From: Pisolithus tinctorius
Taxonomy: Eukaryota; Basidiomycota; Agaricomycetes; Boletales; Pisolithaceae
Reading direction: 5' to 3'
Assembly: GCA_024663395.1 (NCBI GenBank)
Contig: JANFAH010000006.1
Location: 2,046,001 to 2,110,000, forward strand
DNA: 64,000 bases
In this document: piece after piece, positions 1 to 10,772 of the stretch
Layout: every line of letters begins with the position of its first letter
How positions within the stretch are numbered: the stretch's first letter is position 1
Notes under the pieces: generated by a model
Seen by the model: only the letters and a program-made list of their open reading frames with translations
Database searches by the model: none
Told to the model about the DNA's origin: nothing
Program-made: the position numbers and the translations under genes

Positions 1-1247
1 TCAATTTCAGGACACGTTGTCAAAGGTGCATCTGATTGCATGAAGTTGGGGAGGTCAACCATAAGACCTCAGGAAATGTCGAGAATGACAGCAGTGCCAT
101 TTTCCGTATCCTTCGGTCAGCTGATTGACATGGCGCATTCCAGTCGTCCGCGAGTTCTCGTGGAGCTCTGCGTTCTTTGATGTGAGATCAGTGACTGGAT
201 AGACGCACCGCCACACTGGTAAAATTTCGACCCCCCTGAAGCGGGTTCGTACTCCCTTTGTTTTGACAGTGCCTGCCGATCGTTCATCACGGTATACAGA
301 CGTGCGGACTCGGAGGTACCTCCTTTCACCAAGAAGGCTCAGAAAGTTGGGACTTCTATGCTCGATATGCTGACCGGATTCTTATTCTTCCAATGACTTT
401 TGCTGGAAGCGCATCCCAAATGTGTAGTGTACGACTCATCCTGGCGCATTGAACATCCACGACAACATTTTTGACCCACGGGGTTATATTATGCTGTTCA
501 AACGTTCATCTCTCTTTTACGGTGTTGCGCCTCCCTCACAGATGTCGGTGCTGTTCGCTCTGGCACGTGTCTTATCTATATCATGATCATCTTCCTGGGT
601 GAGTCCCCCAGTCTCGTCTCATCAGGATCAGAGGCAGCAGCAGTTCTACTCTTGTCTGTTCGCCGTGCATCATGCCGTAACTGTGTTCAAGGGCAAAATT
701 TTCTCTGTAATCTTTGCAGCGCATGTATGCCCACGGCAAGGCGGCATCCTGGACCCCACGTTCATTGGTTTACTCGAACCTTCGGATCTTAACCCTGTCC
801 AGCCCATCACTGGATCTTCGTCCATCGATAAACTCTCCACATGTTGTATGTACTGCATCCGAAGGCGAAGTTATCACAAAACTGGGATGCTGGGGGGCAA
901 AAGGCGAGTAGGATTCTCTGTTTGGCGGTTATGATGGGTCCATGGAAAAGTTTTAATTTCATCTCGATGGACTTGTACCTGATATAACTCGGGGGCGTGT
1001 ATTCGGCTCTTTCCTGCACGTTCCGTCGCGAAGTCTTCTAATGCCTGCTCATTGGATGACTACAGAATTTCATACATAGCAATCGATGAACCATTGTGTT
1101 GGTGCTGCAAATTCCAGCTACACTGGGACGTCCCTCTTGATTTTCGTGCGTGCAACCGCAAAAACGGAAACTCGAAGTTATGCGAGGCATGGCCTCACTC
1201 GCAGGGGCCACGCCAACAAACACAGCCATGCACATGGTTTCGTTTTC
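1..1247 (+). repeat. 5' block of the MSDSQ-type BTB genes, no gene seen
   Basis: No coding region is convincing here; the short ORFs are not conserved in frame between copies. From about 600 onward the sequence resembles 6650-7190 and 20400-21050, which precede other MSDSQ-type array members. The shared block includes a segment around 815-835 that recurs near 6920 and 20625. Positions 100-290 resemble 19930-20090, part of the DNA that separates array units. The block is best read as duplicated promoter-proximal and intergenic DNA. Confidence 0.6.
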
Positions 1248-1254
1248 TATAAAG
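1248..1254 (+). promoter_or_regulatory. TATA box of BTB gene 1
   Basis: TATAAAG followed by GCAGGGAGCT lies 120 nt before the start codon at 1368. The same box with nearly the same downstream context occurs at 17397 and 21051, before the other MSDSQ-type copies. Confidence 0.6.
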
Positions 1255-1367
1255 GCAGGGAGCTAACAGATGAAAGTGAGACATCAGGGTTTCCTACCTT
1301 TGCCCAGGTCCGTGTTCGTTCCCTCATCATTCAAGTGTCTGACACGACTCACCTGTGGCAGTATAGC

Positions 1368-2395
1368 ATGTCAGACTCACAAGATCTCACTCCCTACGCA
1401 TCGCTGCCCTTCGATAATGAGAAGGCAGACGTGATTTTACGATCGTCCGACAACATAGATTTCCGCGTCTTCAAGCTGTTCCTCTCTCTCGCATCGCCGT
1501 TCTTCGAGACCCTCTTTGATCTTCCCCAGCCGTCAGAGGAGATGAGCACGGATGTGGAGATCAAGGATGGACTACCGGTCGTTCCTGTCTCGGAGGATAG
1601 CAAGACGCTAGACCCACTCCTCCGTTTCTGTTATCCCTGCACTCTGGCAGATGATCCTGCCCTGGAGGATTTCAGAGACGTCATAAACGTACTTGAAGCT
1701 GCCAAAAAGTATTCACTCGACGCAATCGAGAGGACTGTATGCAAATCTCTCTTCAACCCGAAGATATTGGAGACAAATTCACTTCGCTGCTTTTCCATTG
1801 CGTGTCGTGCTCGTTTGCAAGACGAGTGCATTTTAGCAGCCAAATATACCCTCCGGGAGCCTCTGCTTCCCATGTGGTTTGAAGAGATCAAGTTAATTAC
1901 CTCCACCGAACTCCTCGCGCTGCTGACATACCATCGTAAATGTGGCACCGCCGTTCAGGCTTTAAAGAACGACTTCACTTGGATCACAACCGAATACCCT
2001 CATACGCGTGCCACCCATTGGATGACTGCTTTACGGTCCGATGGCTATAATAACTGTTGCCAGCGGACAATCTCTGGGAGGTACCCAGCGCTTCACGGGT
2101 ACGGAGTCGCCCAATGGTGGGAGGCTTTCATGGATGCCACTTTCCTGGATTTGCAGGACAAGCCGTGCGCGGAAACTATCCTACGAAATGTGGAGGAAGC
2201 TATACGGGCAGTTCGACAGCGTAATTGCGCTTACTGTTCTGTGTCGGCGCTCGGGGGAATGCGAGAATTTGGATCGCTTTTTATCAGAAAAGCGGAAGAG
2301 TTAATATCAGGGGTGAGCTCTATCTTCGTTGTCAATGCCTGCAGAAGTTGGATGAGTTTATCAAACGTCAGGTTGAGCTGGAGCTGCGGTTCTGA
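1368..2395 (+). CDS. BTB/POZ domain protein, array copy 1 (MSDSQ type)
   Basis: Predicted 322 residues from two exons, 1368-2312 and 2372-2395, joined over a 59-nt GT-AG intron. An N-terminal BTB/POZ fold (about residues 15-120, with ADVILRSSDNIDFRVFKLF and LASPFFETLFDL) is followed by a helical BACK-like stretch and a C-terminal part with paired cysteines. The last exon encodes only VELELRF. I start at the ATG of MSDSQ because it lies 120 nt after the TATA box and matches its paralogues; the frame is open further upstream but is not conserved there. BTB domains dimerise and often recruit substrates to cullin-3 ligases, but no function is known for this fungal expansion. It is the first gene of the tandem array. 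Confidence 0.88.
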
Positions 2396-3357
2396 AATGA
2401 CAACAACAACTGCTTTCTAGTTGAAGATGTGGTAGGAATGTTTAAGGCGTTGAATGTGACTCCGTGCTTTTTGTAATTGTTTTCGCGTGCGTGGATATAT
2501 CGCCAGGTCACCCCCGAGATGGATGTGTGTCTTGAAGAGTAGGTGGCTATTACAAACGATCCCGGAAGGCGTATCCCGAGCTTGGATTGGTTGCATGTAG
2601 CCTATGTTGTCATCAAAACCTCTTCCTAACCTTTCTAGGATCAACGCAAGGGCGAAGGGCGACGGTATATCATTATTCTTTGCTCATCGTCTGCCTTGCG
2701 ACGGTAATTTGACCGCACTATTGTCGGAGAGCATGACGTTTCATCCCTTCCGCCCTGGCCGCAGTTGGTATGATACGATATCCTCCGATGGATCACGGCC
2801 CACGAGCCACGAAGTATTCGCGCAACAATCATCCAATGGCTATCGAGTTCCTTCTTCATTAACAGGTGCAGGGTATGCAAGATATTGAAGGAAACCCAGG
2901 ACCTGGCTCGAACGGTCTTTACTTCCCCCCTTCCAGTCTATTACTGGATCGTTTATCACCTCCGTTATCGATAAACCCAGCATGGCAGCCTTGTGGTCGC
3001 AAACACCTGCACCTATTTTACAAAACAAGGTGAAATGGAAGTCCATACCGAACCCTATGACCCGTAATGATTTCCGCTCAGCAGCGAGGAAGGCATCCGT
3101 TTGAAATCCCCTTCCATCGTGTACGCAAGGTGTAGCGTCCGGCACATCGAAGTATGTCATAATATTTACTTATCGGCGTATCTTCATCATGTGGACGGTC
3201 ATTGATTCTGATCCCCTTTGTCGATGAACACTTAAGAAGGTAATCTTCTCGAAGGGCGTACCAGGACAGGCGGAAAGATTGGGAGAAGGGGATGCCTGGT
3301 GACTTATCGCCAATCCACGTCGACTTCGCATAGTCCACGCGTACGGCCTCGCTGGCT

Positions 3358-3365
3358 TATAAAAG
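3358..3365 (+). promoter_or_regulatory. TATA box of BTB gene 2
   Basis: TATAAAAG preceded by CTGGCT lies 130 nt before the ATG at 3488. Equivalent sites at 10635 and 14846 sit in an AACTGGCCTATAAA context, the MSAS-type promoter. Confidence 0.55.
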
Positions 3366-3487
3366 GCTGGACATCGAAGGAAGTAGAATTGAATCGCAAA
3401 GCTTCTGTGACATTTCAGGTCTGTAAATATTTCCATCCGCCCATACATCTCTGACACGACGAAATACTCTAGCCGCTATCACCCTCC

Positions 3488-4510
3488 ATGTCCGCTTCTA
3501 CAGAACCTTCCTGCGTGCTGGTGCCCTTTGACCATGTGAAGGCGGACATCATTTTACGGTCATCTGACGACGTTGACTTTCGCGTATTCAAGCTGTTCCT
3601 CTCTCTCGCATCGCCATTCTTTGAGACCCTTTTTGATCTCCCGCAGCCGTCAGATGAGATGAGCACGGATGTGGAGTTCAAGGACGGACTACCCGTCGTT
3701 CCTGTCTCAGAAGATAGTAAGACGCTGGATCCACTCCTCCGCTTCTGCTACCCCTGCACTCTGTCGGAGGATCCTGTCCTCGAGGATTTCAGAGACATCG
3801 TAAACGTATTCGAGGCGGCCAAGAAGTATTCCCTTGATGCAATCGAGAGTACAGTATGCAAATCCCTGTTCAACCCGAAGATATTGGAAGCAAACTCGTT
3901 GCGCTGCTTCGCGATCGCATGCCGCGCTCGCATGCAAAACGAGTGCGTTCTTGCTGCTAAATACGCCCTTCAGGAGCCTCTAGTTCCGACGTGGTTCGAG
4001 GAGATCGAGTTGGTTACCGCCAGCGAGTTCCTTTCGTTGTTGACGTATCATAAAAAATGCGGCGACGCCATTCAAGTGTTGAAGGACAACGACTCCTGGA
4101 TCACAGCCGAATATCGCCAGTGGAATGCTGCCCCATGGATGTGTGGGTACAACTCTAATGGCAACTACTGTGGATGTACTAGGTCGGCGTCAGGAAGATT
4201 CACGTTAAATGGGCATGCGAGTGTTCAATGGTGGGAAACTTTCATGGACTCCACTTTTGCGGATTTGCGCGACAAGCCCTGCGCGGAAACCATCCGGAAA
4301 AACGTCGAAAAGGCTATACAGATAGTTCACCAACGCAACTGCAATAGTTGTTCTTCCACAGCACCTGCAGGTATGCGAGAGTTCGCGACTCTCTTTACCA
4401 GCAAAGTCGAAGAATTAATCACGAAGGTAAGTTCTTCCCCACAGTTACAACATTTCGGGACACCAAGTAACCTCATTATCCCGCAGGTCGAGCTAGACAT
4501 GAAGTTTTGA
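3488..4510 (+). CDS. BTB/POZ domain protein, array copy 2 (MSAS type)
   Basis: Predicted 320 residues from exons 3488-4426 and 4487-4510. It has the same layout as copy 1: BTB domain (ADIILRSSDDVDFRVFKLF), BACK-like middle, cysteine-bearing C-terminal part (NYCGC and RNCNSC) and a 7-codon last exon VELDMKF. The N-terminus MSASTEPS and its promoter differ from the MSDSQ genes and define a second subfamily. The 60-nt intron is a multiple of three without an in-frame stop, so a retained intron would insert 20 residues instead of truncating the protein. Function is unknown beyond the BTB fold. Confidence 0.88.
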   Translation: MSASTEPSCVLVPFDHVKADIILRSSDDVDFRVFKLFLSLASPFFETLFDLPQPSDEMSTDVEFKDGLPVVPVSEDSKTLDPLLRFCYPCTLSEDPVLEDFRDIVNVFEAAKKYSLDAIESTVCKSLFNPKILEANSLRCFAIACRARMQNECVLAAKYALQEPLVPTWFEEIELVTASEFLSLLTYHKKCGDAIQVLKDNDSWITAEYRQWNAAPWMCGYNSNGNYCGCTRSASGRFTLNGHASVQWWETFMDSTFADLRDKPCAETIRKNVEKAIQIVHQRNCNSCSSTAPAGMREFATLFTSKVEELITKVSSSPQLQHFGTPSNLIIPQVELDMKF

Positions 4511-4762
4511 GGTTCAAGACATACCCGATTTGTTCTTGCAAGTGCCTGATCCGTGATCAGGGTAACAAATAAATAGTTGCTTTGTTCTTGCTTTTACCTT
4601 GAAGTGTTTCATGACGTGTTTTGTGATAAATGTGTTGCAGAAGTGTAGGATAGTTTTGGCAGATTGACGTTGAATAACTCAGCTGTGTCTCGCACGTGGG
4701 CATACAGTTGATATTAAGATTTCATACCGTAGTCTTGGAGACGTCCCCAGCAGACTCACTGG

Positions 4763-5020
4763 TTAAGGATAACTGTGAGCCATCAAGCACAACTCTAGCG
4801 AGCAGGCACCATATAGTAAAGAGATCATGACGAGCAGCTCGGGCAGACCTAACAGCACGGCAGTCATGAACAAGTAATAAAGTAATAAAAAGCAGTCGGT
4901 CAGTGTATAAGAAACTGCGCACCCTTCTTCCTGGAGGGCTAACAGGCCCATCATCGCCAGTATCGACGGTTCCTTCCCTACTAACTTGTTCGATGGCAGG
5001 CTCAACATGGTCCGTGACAC
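4763..5020 (-). pseudogene. Decayed 3' fragment of the 22743-24410 gene (fragment 1)
   Basis: On the minus strand this reads MLSLPSNKLVGKEPSILAMM, close to the end of the intact protein (MLSLPLNKVVGKKPSMLAMM). A frameshift breaks the rest. Flanking DNA down to about 4690 resembles the 3' flank of the intact gene near 22400-22740. It lies directly after BTB copy 2, the same relation the intact gene has to BTB copy 21173. Confidence 0.75.
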
Positions 5021-5589
5021 GTTGGGACTTATTCAGTACAAGTGCCGGTACTTACGGGTTTTGAAAACCGAGAGTGATCGACTGTGTCTGCAACCGCACC
5101 ATGAGAACTAGTACTCGGAAGGTATGTCTCCTCACGGATATTTGGCAGGAATGTTTATGAATCGTCCAACCGAGTTCACAACGCCTTGTGTAACTTGGCT
5201 TCTGTACTACCTATAGTACAATCTGGAAGACTGTAGCTGTGCGGAAGGTCAGATTTCAAGACAAGCTGTCGAAGAACGACCTGGACTGTCTTCTTTTCAT
5301 ATCCTGTATCCCGAGTCCTTGGAGCTCTGTGTCCCGCGTATTAGCGTGAGCAGCCGTAAATTAGCCCAGTCGCCGTCCTAGTCTTAGCCCAATAATTACA
5401 TACTGTTCGCGATGCTACCATTATGCCTATGCAGTCCTGTCAGAGCGAGCAGGTGACCCGCCCTCCCGAGCGGCTCCGCCTGCCTCGCCTCCGCCGAGCT
5501 AACGCTCGGCCTAGCCCAACCACTGACAGGACAGATGCTAGCGAAATGCGTGAGACGAGGATGGACGACGAAAGCTCAAAAAGAGTGTA

Positions 5590-5779
5590 CAGACACTTCG
5601 ACAACGCAGATGTCGTAATTGTTCTGCAATGGCGCTTGGAGGCTTGCAAGAATTTGCAGCTCTTTTACTAGGAAAGTTGAAGAGTTGATCGCCAAGGTAG
5701 GTTCTTTTCCCAAGATGCGATGCTGGAAATATCAAGTAACTTCGTTATGTCGCAGGTCAAGCTAGACCTGAAGCTCTGA
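5590..5779 (+). pseudogene. BTB gene 3' remnant (remnant 1)
   Basis: Only the end of a BTB array gene survives. A segment reads RCRNCSAMALGGLQEF, then one T is missing in a run near 5665, which shifts the frame before KVEELIAK. The terminal intron (donor GTAGGT near 5697, acceptor CGCAG near 5755) and last exon VKLDLKL are still visible. Everything upstream of the C-terminal tenth of the gene is absent. Confidence 0.75.
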
Positions 5780-6023
5780 TACATTCGATTTGTTTTTACA
5801 GGCGCCTGGTCAGTGGTTGGGTTCTAAAGCAACCTAGACTCCAGAGTAGCCTTGTATTACCTTAATGTTGCATGACGTGCAGGGTAGTTTTGCCGGTCTG
5901 CTTGTAAATGCGAATGAGTCTGCTCCGTTCGCACTGAAATGGGCAAGGATGGGAGCTATGTATATTTTCTAGTCTCACGTGTGGACCGGTTGGGTTGATA
6001 TCAAGGTTGACATACTAGTCTTC

Positions 6024-6480
6024 TCAGAAAGGGAGTCGCTCAGCGCGTAAGGCACTGCACATGCTACTTCCTGGAGGGCTTGAACAAGCACGGCGGCCGT
6101 GGACAGCATCGATAACTTCTTTGGTCAAATTGTGACAGGCTCGCAACGAACGGGGGGTAATGAGTACGGGTGTTGCCACGCATGTATCCCTGAGCTTGCG
6201 CCTCAGTCGAGCATGGATAAGAAATTCGAAGGAGGAAGAAAAAATCCCTTGTAACATGGTTGTGCTTCGCCTGGATGGTGTTGATTTAAGGGAGTAGGGT
6301 AGGACCTCTGTGAGTCTCTCTATCGGACTTGATCATCCCTACATTCGCGAACGCCGGGGGCGGAGGGAATGGGGTCGCAGGGCAAGCGTGAGAACGGATA
6401 TGGCCAACCGCCAAACTTTCGACCCCTCTGAGGCAGGTGCCGATTTCCCTTGCTGGCGGTCTGGAAAGGAGACTCAGAAA
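6024..6480 (-). pseudogene. Decayed 3' fragment of the 22743-24410 gene (fragment 2)
   Basis: The plus-strand sequence around 6040-6250 and 6300-6420 matches the 3' part of the intact minus-strand gene: the tail region with CTTCCTGGAGGGCTTGAA, the FLSSSFE segment, and the region with GATCATCCCTACATTCGCGA. Stops and shifts remove any long frame. It occupies the expected place between BTB remnant 1 and the next array unit. Confidence 0.65.
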
Positions 6481-6649
6481 CAAGTGAGCGACCATCAGGC
6501 TGAGCAGATTCCTTCAGTGGCCCTCATTGAAGACGAAGCACTGACCTACTGACAATGTGCGGCTTATCCTAGCACATTGAATATTAATATCATGTATTAC
6601 ACTCGACCTACGCAACAATAATGGTGTACTGTTCGTCTCTGTCTCTCTC

Positions 6650-7190
6650 ACAGATTCTGGTGCTGTTCGTTCTTTCGCGTGCGTCTTCCATGTTGCGATC
6701 ATCTTTCTGTGGGTCCGTCCTTTCTCGTCTCATCAGCATGCTGATGTTCTACTCCTTTTTTTCGCTACGCGTGCATGGCGTAACTATTTGCAACGGCAGA
6801 AAAGTTACTGCGTGAGCCTTTACAGTGCACGTATCATCGGCAGAGCAGCAAAGTCTACGTTCGTTGGATTGCTTGAACCTTCTGACCTTTACCCTCCCGA
6901 GCTCAACACTGGATCTTCGTCCATCGATAAACAGCTCCATCCCACCTCCGATGGAAAAGTTGTCACAAAATCAGTATGCTGGAGGAAAAAAGGGGTCTGT
7001 TTGGTGGCTGGGGTGGGTCCCTTGCAACTTTTGACCTTTTAATTTCATCTCGATGGATTTGTGCCAGATTCAATTGGGGAGAGTGCAATCGGCGACAGCC
7101 TTAACGTCGCGCCACGAAGTCTTCCAACACCTACTTGTCTCCCGTGATTGGATGGTCCCGGAATTCTGTTTGTAGAGATCGATAAACTGT
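6650..7190 (+). repeat. Orphan MSDSQ-type 5' block
   Basis: The sequence resembles 600-1080 and 20400-20860, the regions preceding intact MSDSQ-type genes. Here it runs almost directly into a BTB 3' remnant, so a deletion removed the promoter-proximal end and most of the coding region. I see no gene in it. Confidence 0.6.
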
Positions 7191-7249
7191 ATTGCTGGTG
7201 GTCAACGGGAAACGTCCAGAAGGCACCCCACACTTAATGAAAATGCAGC

Positions 7250-7516
7250 TGATCAATTATGGGGAGCCTTCATGGATGCCACTTTCCTGCGCTGAGACTA
7301 TCCGACAAAATGTGAAGAAAGCCATACAGACAGTTCGACAGCGCAATTGTGTTCACTGTTCTTCGTCAGTGCATGGAGGTATACGAGAATTCGGGGCGCC
7401 CTTTATCATGAAAGTGGAAGAGTTGGTTTCTAAGATGAGTTTTGTCTCGTTGTCGATGCTTGTAGAAGTTGGATGATTGCATCACACATCAGGTTGAGCT
7501 CGAGCTGCGGTTTTGA
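7250..7516 (+). pseudogene. BTB gene 3' remnant (remnant 2)
   Basis: The frame reads CAETIRQNVKKAIQTVRQRN, then CVHCSSSVHGGIREFG and VEELVSK, the C-terminal third of a BTB array protein. The N-terminal BTB domain is gone. The terminal intron donor is ruined (AAG followed by ATGAGT instead of GTGAGT), while the last exon VELELRF followed by TGA is intact at 7493-7516. It is close to copy 1 in sequence, as expected for an MSDSQ-type relic. Confidence 0.8.
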
Positions 7517-7878
7517 AAGGGCAACAATAATTTCTTTCTAGTTGAAAATGTGAGGGGATGTGTACGGCGTTGAGTGTCACCACTTGCCTTTTGTAAGTGT
7601 TCGCGTGCGATGGATATACCACGAGGTTAGTCCCGAGATGGACGTGTTTTGAAGGGTAGGTCACTATTACAAGCCAACCTATACAGCTTGTCCGGTCACT
7701 TGGATTCGCTGGGCCAAAGCCACGTTGAGACGAAGCCATCCAGCCGAGAGTCGAGGCTCTTGCCTAACCTTTGCAGAAATAACACAGGGGCAAAGGGCGA
7801 CGGTATATTGTCCTTCCTTACTCGCAGGTCACGTAGTATTCAGAGCGACGACAATATGAACACATTGCAATTGGGAGC

Positions 7879-8352
7879 ATGACGTTTCATCTTTTTTCCC
7901 GTAGTCACCCACCCTCGGCATGGCACAACATCAATATCGCAGCCCATAAGGTACGAATCATGCGTGCAATGCTCATCCAATCATTGACGAGTACCCGCAT
8001 TAATAGGTGTGAGGTTTGCAAACTATCTGAGGACAGCCCAGGCCGCCACCGGAACAACCGGATTCCCCCCCTCTCCTACTGTAGCGTTGGGTCTTCTTTT
8101 ATCACCTCGTTCATTGATAAATCCTGCGATCTAGCCTTGAGGACACAAACGGTGGTAATAATTTTTACAAAACAAGTTGCAATGGAAGTCGATCACGAAC
8201 CCTGTGACCCATGGAGTTCCTTGTTCAGCGGAGGCAAAGGCATCCTTTTCAAATCCCATTCCATGATGTGTGCAAGGTGCAGCATCCGGCACATCAAGGT
8301 ACGTCATAATCTTTACTTATCTGCGTATCTTCATCATGTGAATGGTCGTTGA
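7879..8352 (+). CDS. Candidate small ORF of the MSAS-type 5' block, copy A (157 codons)
   Basis: This open frame contains a segment that recurs in frame upstream of other MSAS-type BTB genes: KLSEDSPG, then FTKQVAMEVDHEPCDPW, then GKGILFKSHSMMCARC and IRHIK. The segment beginning MEVD starts 473 nt before the BTB start codon, the same distance as at 10301 and 14511. It resembles no family I recognise. It may be a remnant exon of a gene duplicated with the unit, a small gene, or chance conservation through recent duplication; a GTACGT after IRHIK could be a splice donor. The start codon is arbitrary. Confidence 0.3.
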   Translation: MTFHLFSRSHPPSAWHNINIAAHKVRIMRAMLIQSLTSTRINRCEVCKLSEDSPGRHRNNRIPPLSYCSVGSSFITSFIDKSCDLALRTQTVVIIFTKQVAMEVDHEPCDPWSSLFSGGKGILFKSHSMMCARCSIRHIKVRHNLYLSAYLHHVNGR

Positions 8353-8525
8353 TTCTGGTTCCTTCTATCGATAAGCCTTAGGAAGTTAAATTGTCCGACT
8401 ACGTGTTGAAGCACGTTGTGCAACGTGATGCAAGGACAGTCAAAAGATTGGGGGATGGGGATGCCTGTGACTTATCGCCAATCTACGTCGACCTTGTGCA
8501 GTACACGCAGGCAGCCTAACTGGCC

Positions 8526-8533
8526 TACAAAAG
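8526..8533 (+). promoter_or_regulatory. Degenerate TATA box of BTB gene at 8655
   Basis: TACAAAAG in the context AACTGGCCTACAAAAGGCC replaces the TATAAAAG found at the same place before the 14984 copy. This copy may therefore have a weaker promoter. Confidence 0.45.
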
Positions 8534-8654
8534 GCCGAGCATCGACGGAAGTACAGTTGAAACGCAAAGCTTCCGTACATTTCAGGTCTGTAAATACTTC
8601 GATCTTCCCATACATCCCTGACACAACGAAGTACTCCAGCCGCTATCATCCTCC

Positions 8655-9674
8655 ATGTCTGCTTCTACTGAACTTTCCTGCGCACCGCTGCCCTTTGACC
8701 ATGTGAAGGCGGACATCATTTTACGGTCATCTGACGACGTCGACTTCCGCGTATTCAAGCTGTTCCTCTCTCTCGCATCGCCATTCTTTGAAACCCTCTT
8801 TGATCTTCCCCAACCGTCAGATGAGATGAGCACGGATGTGGAGTTCAAGGACGGACTACCAGTCGTTCCTGTCTCAGAAGATAGTAAGACGCTGGATCCA
8901 CTCCTCCGCTTCTGCTACCCCTGCACCCTGTCAGAGGATCCTGTCCTCGACGATTTTAGAGATGTCGTTAACGTACTCGAGGCGGCCAAGAAGTATTCCC
9001 TCGATGGAATCGAGAGGACAGTATGTAAATCTCTGTTCAACCCGAAGATACTGGAGACAAACTCGTTGCGCTGCTTCGCGATCGCATGCCGCTCTCGCAT
9101 GCAAAACGAGTGCGCTCTTGCCGCTAAATACGCCCTTCGGGAGCCTTTGGTTCCGATGTGGTTCGAAGAGATCGAATTGATTACCGCCAGCGAGCTGCTT
9201 TCGTTGCTGACATATCATAAAAAATGTGGCGACGCCGTTCAGACGTTGAAGGGGGACTACTCTTGGATCACAGCCGAATATCGCCAATGGAATGCTACCC
9301 CATGGTTGTTTGGATTGACTTCTGGTGGTAGCTATTGTGGATGTACGAGGTCGACGTCAGGAAGATTCATACTAAATGGACAGGCGAGTGTTCAGTGGTG
9401 GGAAACCTTTATGGACTCCACCTTAGTGGATCTGCGCGACAAGCTTTGCGCGGAAACCGTTCGACAAAACGTCGAAAAGGCAATACAGATGGCTCGGCAA
9501 CGCAATTGTGGTCACTGTTCTCCTGCAGTCCCGGGAGGCATGCGAGAATTCGGGACCCTCTTTATCAACAAAGTTGAAGAGTTGATCTCACAGGTGAGAT
9601 CTGCTCACTTTCGATACTTCGCGGCGTCAGGTAACATGCTCGTATTGCAGGTTGAACTGGAGTTGAGGTTCTGA
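8655..9674 (+). CDS. BTB/POZ domain protein, array copy at 8655 (MSAS type)
   Basis: Predicted 320 residues from exons 8655-9593 and 9651-9674. The BTB domain is nearly identical to copy 2 (same ADIILRSSDDVDFRVFKLF), and the C-terminal half has SYCGC and RNCGHC cysteine pairs. The last exon is VELELRF as in copy 1, so the 3' end may have been exchanged between subfamilies. The 57-nt intron is a multiple of three and stop-free. Its role is unknown beyond the BTB fold. Confidence 0.88.
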   Translation: MSASTELSCAPLPFDHVKADIILRSSDDVDFRVFKLFLSLASPFFETLFDLPQPSDEMSTDVEFKDGLPVVPVSEDSKTLDPLLRFCYPCTLSEDPVLDDFRDVVNVLEAAKKYSLDGIERTVCKSLFNPKILETNSLRCFAIACRSRMQNECALAAKYALREPLVPMWFEEIELITASELLSLLTYHKKCGDAVQTLKGDYSWITAEYRQWNATPWLFGLTSGGSYCGCTRSTSGRFILNGQASVQWWETFMDSTLVDLRDKLCAETVRQNVEKAIQMARQRNCGHCSPAVPGGMREFGTLFINKVEELISQVRSAHFRYFAASGNMLVLQVELELRF

Positions 9675-9869
9675 AAGTGGCAATGTCTACTTTGTAAATC
9701 GGTTCGTGACATGGTGGTCGTGTGTAGGATATCAAAAGTGATGTTGTCCTATCTGTAAGTCTGCTCGCGTGCAATAAATTTGTCACCAGGATATTTCTTG
9801 GCATACATGCCATGTCTTGGGGAGTAGGTTCGATCACAGGCGAAGCTGGAAGACTTGTCCACTGACTTA

Positions 9870-10165
9870 GAGCCACTGCCCAAAACTCGCGTTGAGCGTC
9901 AGCCCAGACACCCTCACCTGCTTTCAAAACAACTCGTGAGCGATAGTGTTATCGCCATTCCTTGCTCATGGGTCGATGATCCCTCTTGTGACGACAATTT
10001 GACCGTGCTATTGTTGGCGCGCACGACATCTTATCTCTTTTGCCCTGGTTATCTGCCCTTTGCATGAAACTACATTCTCAAATTCATCACAGCCAACAAG
10101 GTACGCAACATGTGTGCGGTACTCATCCAATCACTGAAAAATGCCGCAGGTAAAGGGTATGCAAG
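9870..10165 (+). repeat. Duplicated intergenic block before the MSAS-type unit
   Basis: This stretch closely matches about 14160-14375: AAACTACATTCTCAAATTCA, then ACATGTGTGCGGTACTCATC occurs in both. No gene is seen. The strong match shows that the 10773 and 14984 units are the most recent duplicates in the array. Confidence 0.65.
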
Positions 10166-10378
10166 ATGTCTGAAAATAGTCCAGGTTGCGACCCAGATGG
10201 TCGTAATCTAGTACAACGTTCATCAACTTGTTTATCGACAGGCTCCCTATTCCAGCGTGTGGATACGAAGGACTGCAACTATTTTACAAAACAAGGTGGG
10301 ATGGAAGTCGATAACGAACCCTATGACCCACCGCGGTCCCTGTTCGCCGATGGTAAAGACATCCTTTTGAAATCTTAA
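10166..10378 (+). CDS. Candidate small ORF of the MSAS-type 5' block, copy B (70 codons)
   Basis: The frame starts MSENSPGCDPDGRNLVQRSS and continues through FTKQGGMEVDNEPYDPP to GKDILLKS and a stop. It aligns residue by residue with 14376-14672 and, from SEDSPG onward, partly with 7879-8352. It lies upstream of the BTB TATA box, so it would be separate from the BTB transcript. No known domain is seen; high similarity may only reflect the age of the duplication. Confidence 0.3.
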   Translation: MSENSPGCDPDGRNLVQRSSTCLSTGSLFQRVDTKDCNYFTKQGGMEVDNEPYDPPRSLFADGKDILLKS

Positions 10379-10634
10379 TGCCATCATGTACGCAAGGTGC
10401 AGGGTCCCGTACGTCACAACATTCAGTTGTCTCTATATCTTCGTTATCTGGTTGCTCATTGATTCTGATCCCATCTATCGATATAGCCTTGGGAAGTCAA
10501 AATGTTTGACTGCATGCCGAGTCGTGTTTTGCAATATTGTAAGAGGGCGGCCGAAAGATTGGGAGAAGGGGACGTCTGTGTTATCGCCAATCTGCGTCGA
10601 CCTTGCGCAATACATGCATGCAGCCTAACTGGCC

Positions 10635-10641
10635 TATAAAG
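10635..10641 (+). promoter_or_regulatory. TATA box of BTB gene at 10773
   Basis: TATAAAG within AACTGGCCTATAAAGGGCC lies 138 nt before the start codon, as in the 14984 copy. Confidence 0.55.
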
Positions 10642-10772
10642 GGCCGTCCATCAACGGGAGCACCGTCCAACCCCAGACATTCCCCACTACACGTCAGGTC
10701 TGTAAATGTCCTAAAGACTGTCTGTCCGTATGCCCCTGACCCAACGAACCAATCTAGCCGCTAGCATCATAT

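Noticed and set aside
583..934. Overlapping short ORFs in the first kilobase
   Set aside because: Frames are not preserved in the homologous blocks at 6650 and 20400.
1086..1367. N-terminal extension of BTB gene 1
   Set aside because: The frame is open but spans the TATA box, and paralogues share only the ATG at MSDSQ.
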